A DNA stretch of 64,000 nt from Wurfbainia villosa (GCA_025175895.1 CM046003.1:51516335-51580334), one strand, 5' to 3'. Shown: positions 32,901 to 46,822, numbered from the stretch's first letter. Notes: a model not told the origin generated them from the sequence alone. Made by a program: numbers and translations.

Positions 32901-33887
32901 GTATTGTATGTCGATGACATACTACTTATAGGAAACGATGTTTCAATCTTACAGTCAGTGAAGGTTTGGTTATCCAAGACATTCTCCATGAAAGACCTGG
33001 GAGAAGCAACCTACATCCTCGGGATTAAGATCTATAGAGATAGATCGAAACGGTTGCTTTGTCTTTCGCAGTCTACATATATAGACCGAGTGCTAAAGAG
33101 GTTTAGCATGTCGGAATCCAAGAAAGGTTTCTTACCCATCAAGCATGGGGTACACCTTTTGAAGTCTATGTGTCCGCACACAGAAGACGAGAGGATTTGC
33201 ATGAGTAAGATTCCCTATGCATCCGCAATAGGATCTATCATATATGCTATGTTATGTACAAGGCCCGACGTATCATACGCTCTGAGTGTCACGAGCAGAT
33301 ACCAGTCCGATCTGGGAATGGATCATTGGGCGGCTGTTAAGACGATCCTTAAGTACTTGAGAAGAACTAAGGATGTGTTCCTAATATATGGAGAAGGGGA
33401 CATGGTGATACGCGGGTATACGGATGCCAGCTTCCAGACAGACAAGGATGATTCCAGGTCTCAGTCTGGATACGTGTTCACCTTGAATGGGGGCACAGTG
33501 AGTTGGAAAATTTCTAAACAAGAGACTGTAGCGGATTCTACCACTGAGGCAGAATACATTGCAGCTTCGGAAGCAGTAAAGGAAGCGGTTTGGATCAAGA
33601 AGTTCGTTCATGAACTTGGTGTGATTCCGGCCATTGTTGAAGCAATACCGGTCTACTGCGACAACAATAGAGCAATTGCACAGGCGAAAGAGCCAAGATC
33701 TCATCAACGATTCAAACATGTGCTTCGCCGCTATCATCTTATCAGAGAGATCATCAGTAGGAACGAAATACAAATCGAGAAAATTCCCACTGAAAGGAAC
33801 TTAGCGGATCCCTTGACTAAGGCATTACCTCAAAATAAGTTTGAGGGTCATGTTCGAGCTTATGGTATTGGATACCGTAGCGATTGA
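29972..33887 (+). pseudogene. Copia B gag-pol polyprotein (inactivated)
   Basis: About 1305 codons in the usual copia order. Gag starts at ATG 29972 (LTGPNFLDWLRNLRIVLKAE). Its zinc knuckle at about 30686 lost the first Cys to a TGA. Protease has WVLDTGCGSHI (about 30828). Integrase has the HHCC finger (WHCRLGHI...CESC) and core Asp residues in IHTDVCGPM and RSDRGGEY. RT has YVDDILLIGND (about 32908), and RNase H ends near 33887. Lesions seen: in-frame TGA codons at 30686, 30920, 32646 and 32757, and one frameshift at about 31815-31850 within the end of integrase. The stop at 32646 replaces the Trp normally before KMDV. Confidence 0.9.
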
Positions 33888-33896
33888 CATTAGGCC

Positions 33897-33907
33897 AAGT
33901 GGGAGTC
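33897..33907 (+). promoter_or_regulatory. Copia B polypurine tract
   Basis: AAGTGGGAGTC directly before the 3' LTR start TGTTAG, ten bases after the polyprotein stop. Confidence 0.8.
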
Positions 33908-36106
33908 TGTTAGTAATATATGAGAGATGTCCTAAGGCAATCGCCATATGTATGAACCATTTATATGATAAATGAAGATTCACTATTTAAGTATACATGT
34001 TTTATGTATTTGATTGGATCTTAAACTCATTTACTGAATGTCCACGATACGATTCACAGCATGAGAGAATTTGTGATTGGATCACAACTAGTGAGTATCT
34101 CTACATGTGTAATTGTGATGTATCGGAATTATCCCTAGTCGATGAATTGATGGATTTGGACACCATCAATTCTGTCGAGACTAGTACGAGGTATACTCCT
34201 TGGTGTATCCAAGCAGCTGATTCTCACTGGCTGGAGACATAGTGATGTCCGGAGTTAATCGTGGATGCTAGTTATGGTAATTAGTTCATTGGAGTGACCA
34301 ACCGTAAGACTTCATATGGTTCTCTACATATATAGATATGTCAATGAAGTTCTTACTGTGGCTTAAGTGCGATGTTCCTTTGACTTGCGGTATTCAAGTC
34401 ATCTTGATCATAGAGACTTATGCTTTGACATCTTAAGCAAGCATCTCTAAGGAGATGTGGACCCGGGATGATTGGGTATAAGTATAAGTGATCGAAGGTG
34501 TTTGAATAGCCTATAAAGGATTCACCACTCCTTGCGAGGAGATGTATACCCATGGCCTCTCGTCGGATTGTTACTAAAGTCTTTGGCCAAAGCATTACAT
34601 GTTTAGAGTAAGGTACTCTTCGATACATGTGCAGTAACTAGAATCCGTAGGACGAGGAAATAATACTTGGGCTAGGTGTGACGTAGTCAGCCTAGTGGGG
34701 ACTGACACTATAGACCATGTCCTGAACCAAGGGGGTATAAGATGAGTGAAGGGAATGGGGCACGATTCATTCGAGCTGCTGAAGGGTTTCAGAAATAGTT
34801 CTGGATCAACCGTTGATCTTTTCGGTTAATTGGGGATCATGATGTACTACTAGGTGCCACTCATGATCGTTCTATAATTAATGGTTAATTATAGACGGCC
34901 AACATAAACCGAGAACCTATTTGGTCACACGCACAACGAGCGTAATCCAAAGGATTTAAAACGAGCTTGAGAATGGGATTCTCAGACCGAGAGAAACTAG
35001 GTTTGGTTGGACCAAATATAAAGCGAGCATGAAATCGTTTCAGTCGCAATGGAAGCGTGGATGGGCTGAGTCTTATGAAGACGTAATGGATGAACCAAAA
35101 TGGTTTGGTTCTAATCCAATGGAGGAGAATAAACCAAAGGGTTTGGTTTATTTTAAACGAATGAACCAAAAGTTGGTTCGGTTCATTTTAACTTAAAATA
35201 AACCATCATGGTTTGGTTTATTTTAACTTATCTTAATGGAGCGGGTTAACGGGCCTAATGGTTATGATCCAATAACCATTAAGAGAATTAGTTCTCTATA
35301 AAAGAGGGCTTAAGGGATAATTAAGCCCTAATCCAAAACCCTAGCTTGGAGTTGCCGCCCAACCTTCATTGCCGCCCAACCTCCATTGCCGCCAAATTGT
35401 TGTGCCGCCGTCCAGCCTCCTTGCCACGACTGCAGGTGATCCTCCGGCGACCCTCCGGTGATCTCCTATAGGTTTGGCATCAAGGTGAGCCTTTTCTTCC
35501 CTTGGTTGGCCGGCGCCTATCTCCTCCACCAAAGCTGTCCAGTTTTCTGGACAGCTTGTTCTCCTCTCGTCGGAGCGTCGTTTGGATGACGGTTAGAGCT
35601 CCGACAGCAGATAACTTACCGGGGATTCGATCTCCGGTAATCCTCTGAGGTGGAGGACGAAGGATTCGTCAATTGGTTGATGAATACCTCTCCGGAGAAG
35701 CGAGTTTTGAGAACTCGTATTAGGATCCGAATTTGGATTCGGATCGTGATCATCTCTCGATCACGTCGTCTTCAACACGAGGCTAGTAACCCGTACGAAG
35801 ACGAAGCTCGTGGCTTAGCGAAGTCATCCCGAGGAACTCGGCGTGGATACGGATATAGACGATTCTAGCGAGGATCGTTCCGGTTGATGTCGTTCCCGCT
35901 ACACGTCATACGTAAGGTATAACGTAAATAAATTTCCTTTTATTGCAAATTTAAATTTACGGTTATGTCTAAACTTGTTGTAATATGCATGCGTGTGTTG
36001 TGTGTGTTGTAATAAATGTAAATTTATTATTTTTATTGCTTCCGCTGTGTTCATGTTTACGAAACATGATCGAACACACACACGCCGCGGTGCCGGAAAC
36101 CCAACA
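33908..36106 (+). repeat. Copia B 3' LTR
   Basis: 2199 bases, nearly identical to 26480-28685. A few substitutions and a small difference near 35390-35440 are the main changes. TATA box at 35297-35304. Confidence 0.92.
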
Positions 36107-39100
36107 CATTGGGCCCAAATTGATGGGCTTGAAATTCGCTGAACCGGTTGGGCTGAATCAAATTGGATTGAGCTTGGGTTGGCTTGAACTGAAGTTGGAT
36201 TGAACTGGGGTTGGACTTGAACCAGTTTGGGTTGGCCGAACAACCTTTAAAGGAACCAAACGAACCGAGCGGGGCATTCATCGCGATCGCCTCTTCTCTT
36301 CTTCTCCTTGAGGCCACTGTTTCTTCCGTTGCCAGATCGCGTGCTCGACGATGGTTTCGGTAGGGAAGTTTGACAACGCTGCCGCCCTGGCTGATCTCCG
36401 GTAGTAGGTCCATTGATTTCAGGCCTTGGAGCTCTTATCGACTCCTCTACCCAGGCGGATCGACAGTGTTGTCGCCGTGGCAGTGAGTTGCCAATCCAGG
36501 TATTCTGGATGTTTGGGTTAGGTTTCAATCACTGTTTTCCTTTGGATCTTATTGTGGGTTGTTGTTTAGCTTGGATCAGTTTTGGGCAGTGTTTTGGAGC
36601 TCAGATTTCGTCGGTGAACAGAGCTACTGAGGGAAGTGTCTGCCGGTGGGGATTTGGGCTGGTAAGTCTTGTTACTCTTTCTATTTCAACGGTAATTGTT
36701 GTATTGTGGTGGTGTGTCGGTGTGATTTGGGGATCCGATGAGTTTTCTGGCAATGGATTGGTGTTTGGCGGTTGAGATTGGAGTGTATCCGATTGTGATT
36801 TGGGGTGTAATCAGTGTTGTTGTTGTTGATTGTAGTGTTTGAGGTTTTTTGTTTGATCTATGCGATGGAGTAATTCTAAGTGTGGATGGTGCCGACTGGA
36901 TTTGGAGTTGAGGTGGGAAGCTGGGTTTGATTGGCTCGGATTGGTGATGTGGGTGTTGTTAGGTTTGATGTTATTGATTCAGTAATGAGGAGCTGTAATA
37001 GATGTTGATTATGTGTGCAAATTTAGTTGGTTGTGGATCGAGTGTGATTAGCTTAGTGTGGATGGAATTTGTGTATGTGATGTTGTTTTGTGGATTGAGT
37101 ATAGTTGTAATGGAGATGTCGTGTGGATGAAAGATGTGGTATTGTTGTGTTGCTTTAAATAATGGAGAACTTAGTGTATCGGATTAGAGAGAGCTTGGTT
37201 GGGTGAATCAGCCCAGGATGAATGTAGATTTGGGGTTATGAGAGGTGTGTGCTCGTAGTTTTAACACGCGTTAGATAAAAGGACGGGAGTATAAAAACGA
37301 CGTAGTAGTTAAGTTGTGTATTTGTCGGATACTTGTACGTAACTATAGTTTGTTATTATATGCAGGTTTGGGTTACGAGGCAGGTTTTCGGGCTTGAGGA
37401 TCATTATTACAGGATTCGTATCAGGTGGGTAATATCTACACTGGTCAGGTAGTTTGATCTGAATCTGGTGCATGAATTTGGACTTATGCTATTACTTTGA
37501 TCTTAGATCCACTCTTATTTAATCATATGCATGTACTGCCTTGACCTTTGAGATATTGCTGTTACTTCATTGATTATCTATCACGGATATGAACTTCAAA
37601 CCCTATTGTGTGTTAGCTGATGGATGTTCAGTAAGTACATGTGGTTAGAGTTATCTTTGTGACCTCATATTAGGTTACTGTGTTACATCACTAGGGTTAG
37701 GTGATGGATTAGATTATGGAGTCGATTGTTGTATCGTATACTTATTATTTGTGCATCTATGGTGGATCTAGTTGTTTGTGCATAGATAAGTGTGTGGTTG
37801 TCAGTATGTGGCTTTGGACTAGAGGTCCTAGCGTGATGGTTTATCCATTATGGATTGTGTGCTTGTGTATGGTTATATGGACGGTCGATAGTATCTCGCT
37901 ACTGGCTAGAGGTCTTAGCGTGATTGACTGTTAGATGTGTATGACTCTTTGTGCGATAGAGAGAGTCTTGTGGATTATAGTCCTTGCATAGTTGACTTTT
38001 GGTTGACCAGGATTCCCCGTGGGATAGGGAGTGTGTCGAGGATACATGTATGGTTCTATGCATCATTACATTGCATGCATGCTGGCGATTAGGTCTCCCT
38101 TGTGGTTGAGAGGATCGTCAATCATCCTGCCTCCCCGACCACTCGGGATAGTGGTTACAGAGTTGAGTGCAGAGCATTGTTTTGCGTGCCATTCTCGCCC
38201 ACTATGGATGGTGGTAGCTAGAGATGTGCACTTGGCCACTATAGGAGTGGTAGTTAGCGCACTCACCCACTATAGACGGTGGTCGTGTGATATGGAGTTG
38301 TCCTGGGTGCGGTGCTCGTCTACTCATGGGTAGGGACGGAGCGACTAGCAGCAGAGACCCCTGTGTGAGTAGCATATAGCTCTATGGCGGCTAGCTACTA
38401 TTTCATACTACCCAACTCGGTCACTCGAGAGTGGTGGTGGCTGGAGTCGGGATAGTTGTCATGTCGTGCCACCCACGCCATACTGGGGTCGTGGTTGAAT
38501 GGGTCCGCAGATATGGCCATGCATGTGCATTGCTGATATATATGTATGCATGTATTCGATATATGTTTTACATATACCTGTGAGATGCTGCATTTGATTG
38601 AGCTATAATTGTTGCATATGCTTGTACATCATGATACATGCCATTTGCATATTATATACTGCTGTGTGTTGAGCATGATATATGTGTTGGTCTAGACTGT
38701 TGTATGCATTTGATTAGCGTCATGTCCTAGTATAGACCGGGATGTTATTACATGTGATTATATACTATTCATATGTCTGAGTGTTGGTCGGATATGAGAT
38801 TGACCTTGTATGTTATATGGGTTATGTTATTGTATACCTGTTCAGGATGATATAGCTTATGGTGTTGCAGACCGTCAGGTACGTTGGTACATTACTTCAT
38901 ATTCAGTTGATCAGTTTAGTATATGCATTGAGTATGACTATACTGTGGTTACTTGTTATTAGATTTGGATAGGATTGTATGTCTATTGGGCATATTCTGT
39001 ATACCTGTATATCTTCACATGTATACTTGTAGATCTCTATATCCTATATGTTGTTCATGCACTTTCTATATATTACCCCTGAGTTTATACTCACCACCCC

Positions 39101-39535
39101 GGACCCTGGGTTTCTTGTTGCCCAGGTAACAGGTAGAAGATTCCTTGGATGTTCGAAGCTCCGCCAGCTGATCCCATCTCACACCGAACGGATGGATATT
39201 TATTCCGTATTGTTGTATTCTTGTGGATTGTCATTTTGGGATTTTACCCTATATTGTTTTCATATTTACGATATACGAATGTGTTGTATGCATTTGGTCT
39301 TTGATGTGATTTTTGTTATGATTCTTGTTATTTCAAACTCACTCCGGAGTGCACAGTTGGGTCTTTGTATCTTGTTTATCTGTCAGTATGTTTCCGCTGT
39401 ATTTAGTATATTCATGTTTGCCTATTATGTTGTAGTTGTGGGCCTACGGGCCTTGTATTAACAGGATATGTTGCCACGTACAGGGGATATGCCGTTTGTT
39501 TGCTTTTCGATACGACATACTCTCGGGGCGTGACA
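36107..39535 (+). repeat. Element D 5' LTR, remainder
   Basis: Continues the D LTR after copia B; the first five bases are the TSD copy. Collinear with 43398-46817. It contains a TTGGGCTGAA/TTGGATTGA-type repeat (36125-36240) and, near the end, ACTCACCACCCCGGACC followed by CAGGTAACAGG (39090-39135), a block common in Tekay-type LTRs. Open frames are not conserved genes. Confidence 0.82.
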
Positions 39536-39542
39536 ATTTTAT

Positions 39543-39555
39543 TAGTATCAAAGCC
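39543..39555 (+). promoter_or_regulatory. Decayed element D primer binding site
   Basis: TAGTATCAAAGCC, a G-to-A-altered form of TGGTATCAGAGCC, seven bases after the 5' LTR. Confidence 0.6.
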
Positions 39556-40079
39556 CTAGGTTGCGAAGTCTACTTTCAGATTTGATTTTGTTCGAACATC
39601 AAGTTTTGCTTTACTCGGTTTTGGTTTTGTGAGTTCTGGGATCTGGCTGTTGCGGGACATCTCCGAGCTGCAAGGTTTAAGGTATGCTAGTTATTATCAT
39701 ATATCCTTTTGTTGGCTATGCATTTAGTTGCTTATAACAGGGATGGCTTATAGGGTGTTAATTACTAGTTGTAACCATGGTTTGAGTTGACCACGGGAAT
39801 GACATGTTGAGATTATTAGACATGTACCTGTTACTGAAAGGGTAAATTACCTTTGAGAGCCGACTGATATTGAGTCAGAAAGCAGGGGTTAGGTAGTCAC
39901 ATTTCATGTGGAGATCAAAGATTACAGTCCTAAGGATTTTCACTAATTATGTTTGTCAGATCATTACCAATGGGGTAATGGACAAGCGAGTTTACTTTTG
40001 CTGATGCAGATAGTAGAGGATTAGTTTGGAGATATTCATAGGGATTTTGATCCCTGAGTTGGTCATGTTAGGTTGTTTA

Positions 40080-43000
40080 ACTTTGAAGGTACTTTTGATT
40101 ACTTAACTCGTGTTATACAGAGAAAGTAGTTTTAGTTGAATACCATTATCCGGATCTAACCGGTACTTGGTGGAAGATATAGGAAATAACCTTCGAGAAA
40201 TCACACATCACTTGGCCACGGTGTAGTGATGTTGTGAGAGAGTATTTTCCCATGTCATCTTCTTTGACTCGTCGTCAGGGAATTCTTGAGCTTTAGGTTG
40301 GGTGATCATTTGGTAACAGAGGTACTATGCAGAGTCATTAGACTTGTGAGGGTTACGACCACCTAATAGCTCAAGAATGTGATTGGGTTGGTTTTGGCCA
40401 TCCACAGTTTATTGGCTAATATTTTGATCAGGATGTTTGGATCTCCTATCAGATCCTACTGGAAGGCCTTAGACTGAGTCATGTGTATAGAAAGGACTCC
40501 GTAGCAAGTGTTTTAAGAGTTAGAGATTTGATAAGCAGATATTGCAAGTCAAATTATTGCAATCAGTAGTATCCATATGTTAGATAAAAGGAGCAAGATC
40601 GGAGTCATAGGACACGAGCGACTATTGCAGAGTTTTCTGATCATAGAAGACCGATTGCAAATTGTCAGCATCTTCTCATGTTTATCAGCGAACTTAGAAA
40701 AAAGACTCCTAAGTAATTATGTGTGTGCAGTGCGGGTCATGACGAGACGCAGAGTCAGATTATCCGATGGATCATTTTATCCGTTTCTACTATAAGCAAT
40801 CAGTATCTACGAGAAGAGTATGTACTTTGAAGACTCAGTTGAAGACTATGGATGAAGCTTTCGAGAGGACGATCCACAACCTCGGAAGCCAAGATCATAG
40901 CAGAAGATTGGGTTATCACATCAACAACGATCTACTACCTCAGATATAGTTAGAGCTTTTTGATACTTCCATCCAGGAGAAGCGAGTTACTCAACAGTAT
41001 CAGCAGAAGACATCTCAGAAGACTCAGACGTCCAGACGACAACTATTACCTTCCCAGGCGTAATTATGCTTTGTACAGAGGAGAGAGTTTACGACGATGG
41101 TCGTATCTATGTTGTATTCTTCAGACACAGTTATACTATTTGCAGAGTTGGAGCATGCTACGATTCAGTATTTCTCATCCGGTGGTGTACTCTTTACCCG
41201 TACAACAGTGTTTACCATCTCCATTGCAGTTGTTTCAGTTTGTACCTCAGTTTTAGCAGTTGACTTCAGTTCCTCCATGGTAGTATTTTGCAGCTACTTG
41301 AGCTCAGCCGTCAAGAAAAGATGTTAGGTGAGTTTACATGATTACTCGAGAAGAGGTGTAGAAGACCGGAGGATCGGCCATTCGGGGTATTACTTTAGAT
41401 TACCCTATTTGCTGATATATCGAGAGGTATTGGGAGTTTACAGGTATCTTTATCTAGAACATTCTTAGATAGGATTAGAAGGGTTCCTATCGACTTGTGG
41501 GTTGGTGATTTTTCTCTACCGTCTGGTGAGATGTTGATCAACGACCAAGAAGTCAAGGGATACCCTTAGCCTTTGCTAGATATACCTTCACTATAAAACA
41601 TATCCTTACGGGTAGTTAAATTGTTGAAATGAGGGTATAACATGTATCTCGGATGTGCATATAATTCGAAAGTATTCGGATGTAGTTTCGGATGAACTCC
41701 CGGGCATGCCACTGCATGGGCAAGTAGGAATGTGCGATTGGGGTGATTTCGGGAATAGTTCCGATGTTGAAGACCTCATACCGGGAGATGATTTTATGGG
41801 TATCAATGTTGCTAAACACTATGGGAGATTTATTTGTCTTAGGGTTTCTTCTCGAGAAGATCCAGAACTTCTTGTTAGAAGAGAGTCGAACCTTTAAGGT
41901 TATGCATCGATTATCGATGATGGAATGCAGTAGTTGTTGTGAATGAATATCCTTCGTTTTGGACACCTGAGGTTACTCTAGGGTTAATTTATGATTGGAG
42001 TGTTGATATTATAGTGACTTGGTGTCATACAGTTATCAATATCGGTGTGGTGATTTTTATATCATCAGCTTAGAGTAAAAGGATGCGGGTGTACAGAAGA
42101 TGATACTTGGTATGGATTTTATGAGTTGTTGATAATGTTGTTAGACTTATCGATGATTTAGTTGTTCATGTAGTGATTGAACTAGTAGGTGGTTGTCGTC
42201 TTAGATGATATTTTTGGATATACTCACAATCTTAAGGGAAGTTGTGGTTTCCCTAGATTGATTTGGCTATTACAATAGAGGTTGATAGAATGTTGCTAGC
42301 GTTATCATACCGCTAATTTGTTGGACCAAGAAGGTGATAGAAATCACTTGGTCGGAAGTTTGTGAAACTAGGTTTCAGGGCTTAGACAGTGGCTAACTTT
42401 GCATCAGTGTTAGTTAATCCTTTCGGTGTGGCTGGAAGGGTAATGTACACGGATGTATCATTTTAGGGATTAGGAGCGATTCTGATGCAGTTGATTGAGA
42501 CGTATCTTAGGCGTACGTCAGTTGAGGGACTACGTATATGACGTGAATGTAGCAATTATTATCTTGAGTAGTAGATGTATAGAGCAAGAGTGCTCATGGA
42601 GTTTTGGCTAGCTAATGGATAGCTGCTATAGGGTTGTTAGAACACGAATAGATGTAATTGGGGAGATTGGTCATTATGGTCTCCCAGCCACTTATAGTGC
42701 TGCGTGATAGAGTGGATTTTGGACATGGTTGATTTCATAGTTTGATGTTGGGTATGCCAACAAGCAAAGGTGGAATATTGTGACCGGTAGGGTTACGTGT
42801 CGTGATGAAGTGGGAGCCTAGTACGTTAGACTGTGTTGAATGATTATCTAGAATTTGGAAAGGACTGGATGTGATTTGGGTAATCGATGATCGATTAGCT
42901 AGGTCCGCTCATTTCCTTCTGAGCCGTAAGATGGATTTCGTTGGATCTCTTGATGGAATTATATTCATGGAGTATCCTTGAGTATCATTGCCGATAGTGA

Positions 43001-43170
43001 TTCATGATTCACCTTACGATTCTGGCAAAGTCTCCCACCAGTTATGGATATAGAGCTCCACTCTGGTACAATTATTGACCTCTTAATAGGTTGATTGAGA
43101 GTGTATATAAGAGCTGGAATGTAATATTCGAGCTCAGTACCCCACTTAGTCACTTGAGGTGTGTGACTTT
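40080..43170 (+). pseudogene. Element D gag-pol remnants
   Basis: No long frame survives, but pieces are in the right order. Gag: HITWPRCSDVVREYFP at 40206-40253. Region before protease: MITREEVED near 41337. Protease/RT entry: DVVSDELPGMPLHGQ near 41676-41725. RNase H: VMYTDVSF and GLGAILMQ near 42440-42490. Integrase: VIWVIDDRLARSAHFL near 42875-42920, then IHGVSLSIIADSDS near 42965-43006. The RT catalytic core is not recognisable. The lineage is close to Tekay A, but the sequence is much more decayed. Confidence 0.7.
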
Positions 43171-43246
43171 TCTCCGGATACTTGAGATGATTATTGTGAC
43201 ATCTCGTACTCGTACATGAGTCGAAAATTTGGGGACTAAATTTTTA

Positions 43247-43260
43247 TTAGTGGGGGAGAA
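43247..43260 (+). promoter_or_regulatory. Element D polypurine tract
   Basis: TAGTGGGGGAGAA directly before TGTAAGATACG. The GAGTCGAAAATTTGGGGAC text before it is a decayed form of the sequence usual upstream of chromovirus 3' LTRs. Confidence 0.75.
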
Positions 43261-46200
43261 TGTAAGATACGAAAAAAAATATAGACTAACTCCTTTAATT
43301 AATTGGGTTTAATTAGTGGTTAGGTTGATTAGCTAATTGGGCTTAATCAAGGGATTGGTTAAGGAGTGGGCTTGGGCTAAAACTGTTGGGCTGAGTCCAT
43401 TGGGCCCAAATTGCTGGTCTTGAAATTGGCTGAACCGGTTGGGCTGAATCAAATTGGATTGAGCTTGGGTTGGCTTGAACTGAAGTTGGATTGAACTTGG
43501 GTTGGACCTGAACCAGTTTGGGTTGGTCGAACGACCTTTAAAGGAACCAAACGAACCGAGCAAGGCATTCATCGCGATCGCCTCTTCTCTTCTTCTTTCG
43601 TTCGCCGCATGCTCGTGCTGCTCGATTCGTGAGGAAGTTCAACAACGCCGCCGCCCTGGCTGATCTCCGATAGTAGGTCCGTTGATTTCAGGCCTTGGAG
43701 CTCTTATCGACTCCTCTACCCAGGCGGATCGGCGGTGTTGTCGCCGCGACAATGAGCTACCAATCCAGGTATTCCAGATGTTTGGGTTAGGTTTCAATCG
43801 CTGTTTTCCTTTGGATCTTGTTGTGGGTTGTTGTTTAGCTTGGATCGGTTTTGGGTAGTGTTTTGGAGCTCAGATTTCGCTGGTGAACAAAGCTACTGAG
43901 GGAGGTGTCTGATAGTGGGGATTTGGGCTAGTAAGTCTTGTTACTCTTTCTATTTCAATGGTAATTATTGTATTGTGGTGGTGTGTCGGTGTGATTTGGG
44001 GATCCGATGAGTTTTCTGGCAATGGATTGGTGTTTGGTGGCTGAGATTGGAGTGTATCCGATTGTGATTTGGGGTGTAATCAGTGTTGTTGTTGTTGATT
44101 GTAGTGTTTGAGGTTTTCTGTTTGATCTATGCGATGGAGTAATTCTAAGTGTGGATGGTGCCGGCTGGATTTGGAGTTGAGGTGGGAATCTGGGTTTGAT
44201 TGGCACGGATTGGTGATGTGGGTGTTGTTAGGTTTGCTGTTATTGATTCAGTAATGAGGAGCTGTAATAGATGTTGATTATGTGTGTAAATTTAGTTGGT
44301 TGTGGATCGAGTGTGAACTGGTTGAAGCTGTGGATGGAGCGGTGAACAACTTATGTATGTGATGTTGTTTTGTGGATTGAGTATAGTTGTAATGGAGATG
44401 TCGTGTGGATGGAAGATGTGGTATTGTTGTGTTGCTTTAAATAATGGAGAACTTAGTGTATCGGATTAGAGAGAGCTTGGTTGGGTGAATCAGCCCAGGA
44501 TGAATGTAGATTTGGGGTTACGAGAGGTGTGTGCTCGTAGTGTTAACTCACGTTCGATAAAAGGATGGAAGTATAGAAACGACGTAGTAGTTAAGTTGTG
44601 TATTTATCGGATGCTTGTACTTAACTATAGTTTGTTATTATATGCAGGTTTGGGTTACGAGGCAAGTTTTCGGGCTTGAGGATCACTATTACAGGATTCG
44701 TATTAGGTGGGTAATATCTACCCTGGTCAGGTAGTTTGATCTGAATCTGGTGCATGAATTTGGACTTATGCTATTACTTTGATCTTAGATCCACTCTTAT
44801 TTAATCATATGCTTGTACTACCTTGACCTTTGAGATATTGCTGTTACTTCATTGATTATCTATCACGGATATGAACTACAAACCCTATTGTGTGTTAGCT
44901 GATGGATGTTCAGTAAGTACATGTGGTTAGGATTATCTTTGTAACCTCAGATTGGGTTACTGTGTTACATCACTAGGGTTAGGTGATGGTTAGATTATGG
45001 AGTCGATTGTTGTATCGTATACTTATTAGTTGTGCATCTATGGTGGATCTAGTTGTCTGTGCATAGATAAGTGTGTGGTTGTCAGTATGTGGCTATGGAC
45101 TAGAGGTCCTAGCGTGATGGTTTATCTATTATGGATTTTGTGTCTATGTATGGTTATATAGACGGTCGATAGTATCTCGCTACTGACTACAGGTCTTAGC
45201 GTGGTTGACTGTTAGATGTGTATGACTCTTTGTGCGATAGAGAGAGTCTTGTGGATTGTAGTCCTTGCATAGTTGACTTTTGGTTGACCAGGATTCCTCG
45301 TGGGATAGGGAGTGTGGCGAGGATACATGTATGGCGCTATGCATCATTACATTGCATGCATGCTGGCGATTATGTCTCCCTTGTGGTTGAGAGGATCGTC
45401 AGTCATCCTGCCTCCCCGGCCACTCGGGATAGTGGTTGCAGGGTTGAGTGCAGAGCATTATTGTGTGTGCCGTTCTCGGCCACTATGGATGGTGGTAGCT
45501 GGAGATGCGCACTTGGTCACTGTGCGGAGTGGTAGTTAGCGCACTCACCCACTATAGACGGTGGTCGTGTGATGTGGAGTTGTCCTGGGTGTGGTGCTCG
45601 TCTACTCATGGGTAGGGACGGAGTGGTTAGCAGTAGGGACCCCCGTGTGAGTAGCATATAGCTCTATGGCGGCTAACTACTATTTCATACTACCCAACTT
45701 GGTCGCTCGAGAGTGGTGGTGGCTAGAGTTGAGATAGTTGTCATGTCGTGCCACCCACGCCATACTGGGGTCATGGTTGGATGGGTCTGCAGACATGGTC
45801 ATGCATGTGCATTGCTAATATATATGTATGCATGTATTCGATATATGTTTTACATATACCTGTGAGATGTTGCATTTGATTTAGCTATGATTATTGCATA
45901 TGTTTGTACATCATGATACATGTCATTTGCATATTATATACTACTGTGTGTTGAGCATGATATATGTGTTGGTTTAGACTGTTGTATGCATTTGATTAGC
46001 GTCATGTCCTAGTATAGACCGGGATGTTATTACATGTGATTATATACTATTCATATGTCTGAGTGTTGGTCGGATATGGGATTGACCTTGTATGTTATAT
46101 GTGTTATGTTATTGTATACCTGTTCAGGATGATATAGCTTATGGTGTTGCAGACCGTCAGGTATGTTGGTACATTACTTCATGTTCAGTTGATCAGTTTA

Positions 46201-46817
46201 GTATATGCATTGAGTATGACTATACTGTGGTTACTTGTTATTAGATTTGGATAGGACTGTATGTCTATTGGACATATTCTGTATACCTTTAGATCTTCAC
46301 ATGTATACTTGTAGATCTCTATATCCTATATGTTGTTCATGCACTTTCTATATATTACCCCTGAGTTTATACTCACCACCCCGGACCCTGAGTTTCCTAT
46401 CGCCCAGGTAACAGGTAGAAGATTCCTTGGATGTTCGGAGCTCCGCCAGCTGATCCCATCTCACACCGAACGGATGGATATTTATTTCGTATTATTGTAT
46501 TCTTGTGGATTGTCATTTTGGGATTTTACCCTGTATTGTTTTCGTATTTACGATATACAGATGTGTTGTATGCATTTGGTCTTTGATGTGATTTTTGTTA
46601 TGATTCTTGTTGTGTCAAAGTCACTCCGGAGTGCACAGTTGGGTCTTTGTATCTTGTTTATCTGTCAATATGTTTCCGCTGTATTTAGTATATTCATGTT
46701 TGCCTATTATGTTGTAGTTGTGGGCCTACGAGCCTTGTATTAACAAGATATGTTGCCACGTACAGGGGAGATGTCGTCCGTTTTCTTTTCGGCACGGCAT
46801 ACTCTCGGGGCGTGACA
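43261..46817 (+). repeat. Element D 3' LTR
   Basis: 3557 bases, unbroken, so it gives the full LTR that the 5' copy lost to copia B. It includes the same 137-codon open frame (46330-46743) as the 5' LTR (39048-39461). Several small indels separate the copies, for example around 43605-43640. Confidence 0.85.
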
Positions 46818-46822
46818 TCAGC

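Larger units (their letters stand above)
26480..36106 (+). mobile_element. Copia B, near-complete Ty1/copia retrotransposon
   Basis: Has TSD CATTG at 26475-26479 and 36107-36111, 2.2-kb LTRs (26480-28685 and 33908-36106) that are almost identical, a primer site, a long leader, one gag-pol frame and a polypurine tract. The domain order gag, protease, integrase, RT, RNase H is that of copia. LTR similarity and only five visible lesions in the polyprotein point to a fairly young insertion. It is related at protein level to copia C but has different LTRs. Confidence 0.92.
26318..46817 (+). mobile_element. Element D, Tekay-like Ty3/gypsy element with 3.56-kb LTRs
   Basis: Flanked by TSD TCAGC (26313-26317 and 46818-46822). 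LTRs start TGTAAGATACG and end GGGGCGTGACA. The 5' LTR is split by copia B. The internal region (39536-43260) holds decayed gag, protease, RNase H and integrase. The LTR ends, the Met-type primer site and the sequence before the 3' LTR resemble those of Tekay-type chromoviruses. Clearly older than copia B, given its many stops. Confidence 0.82.
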
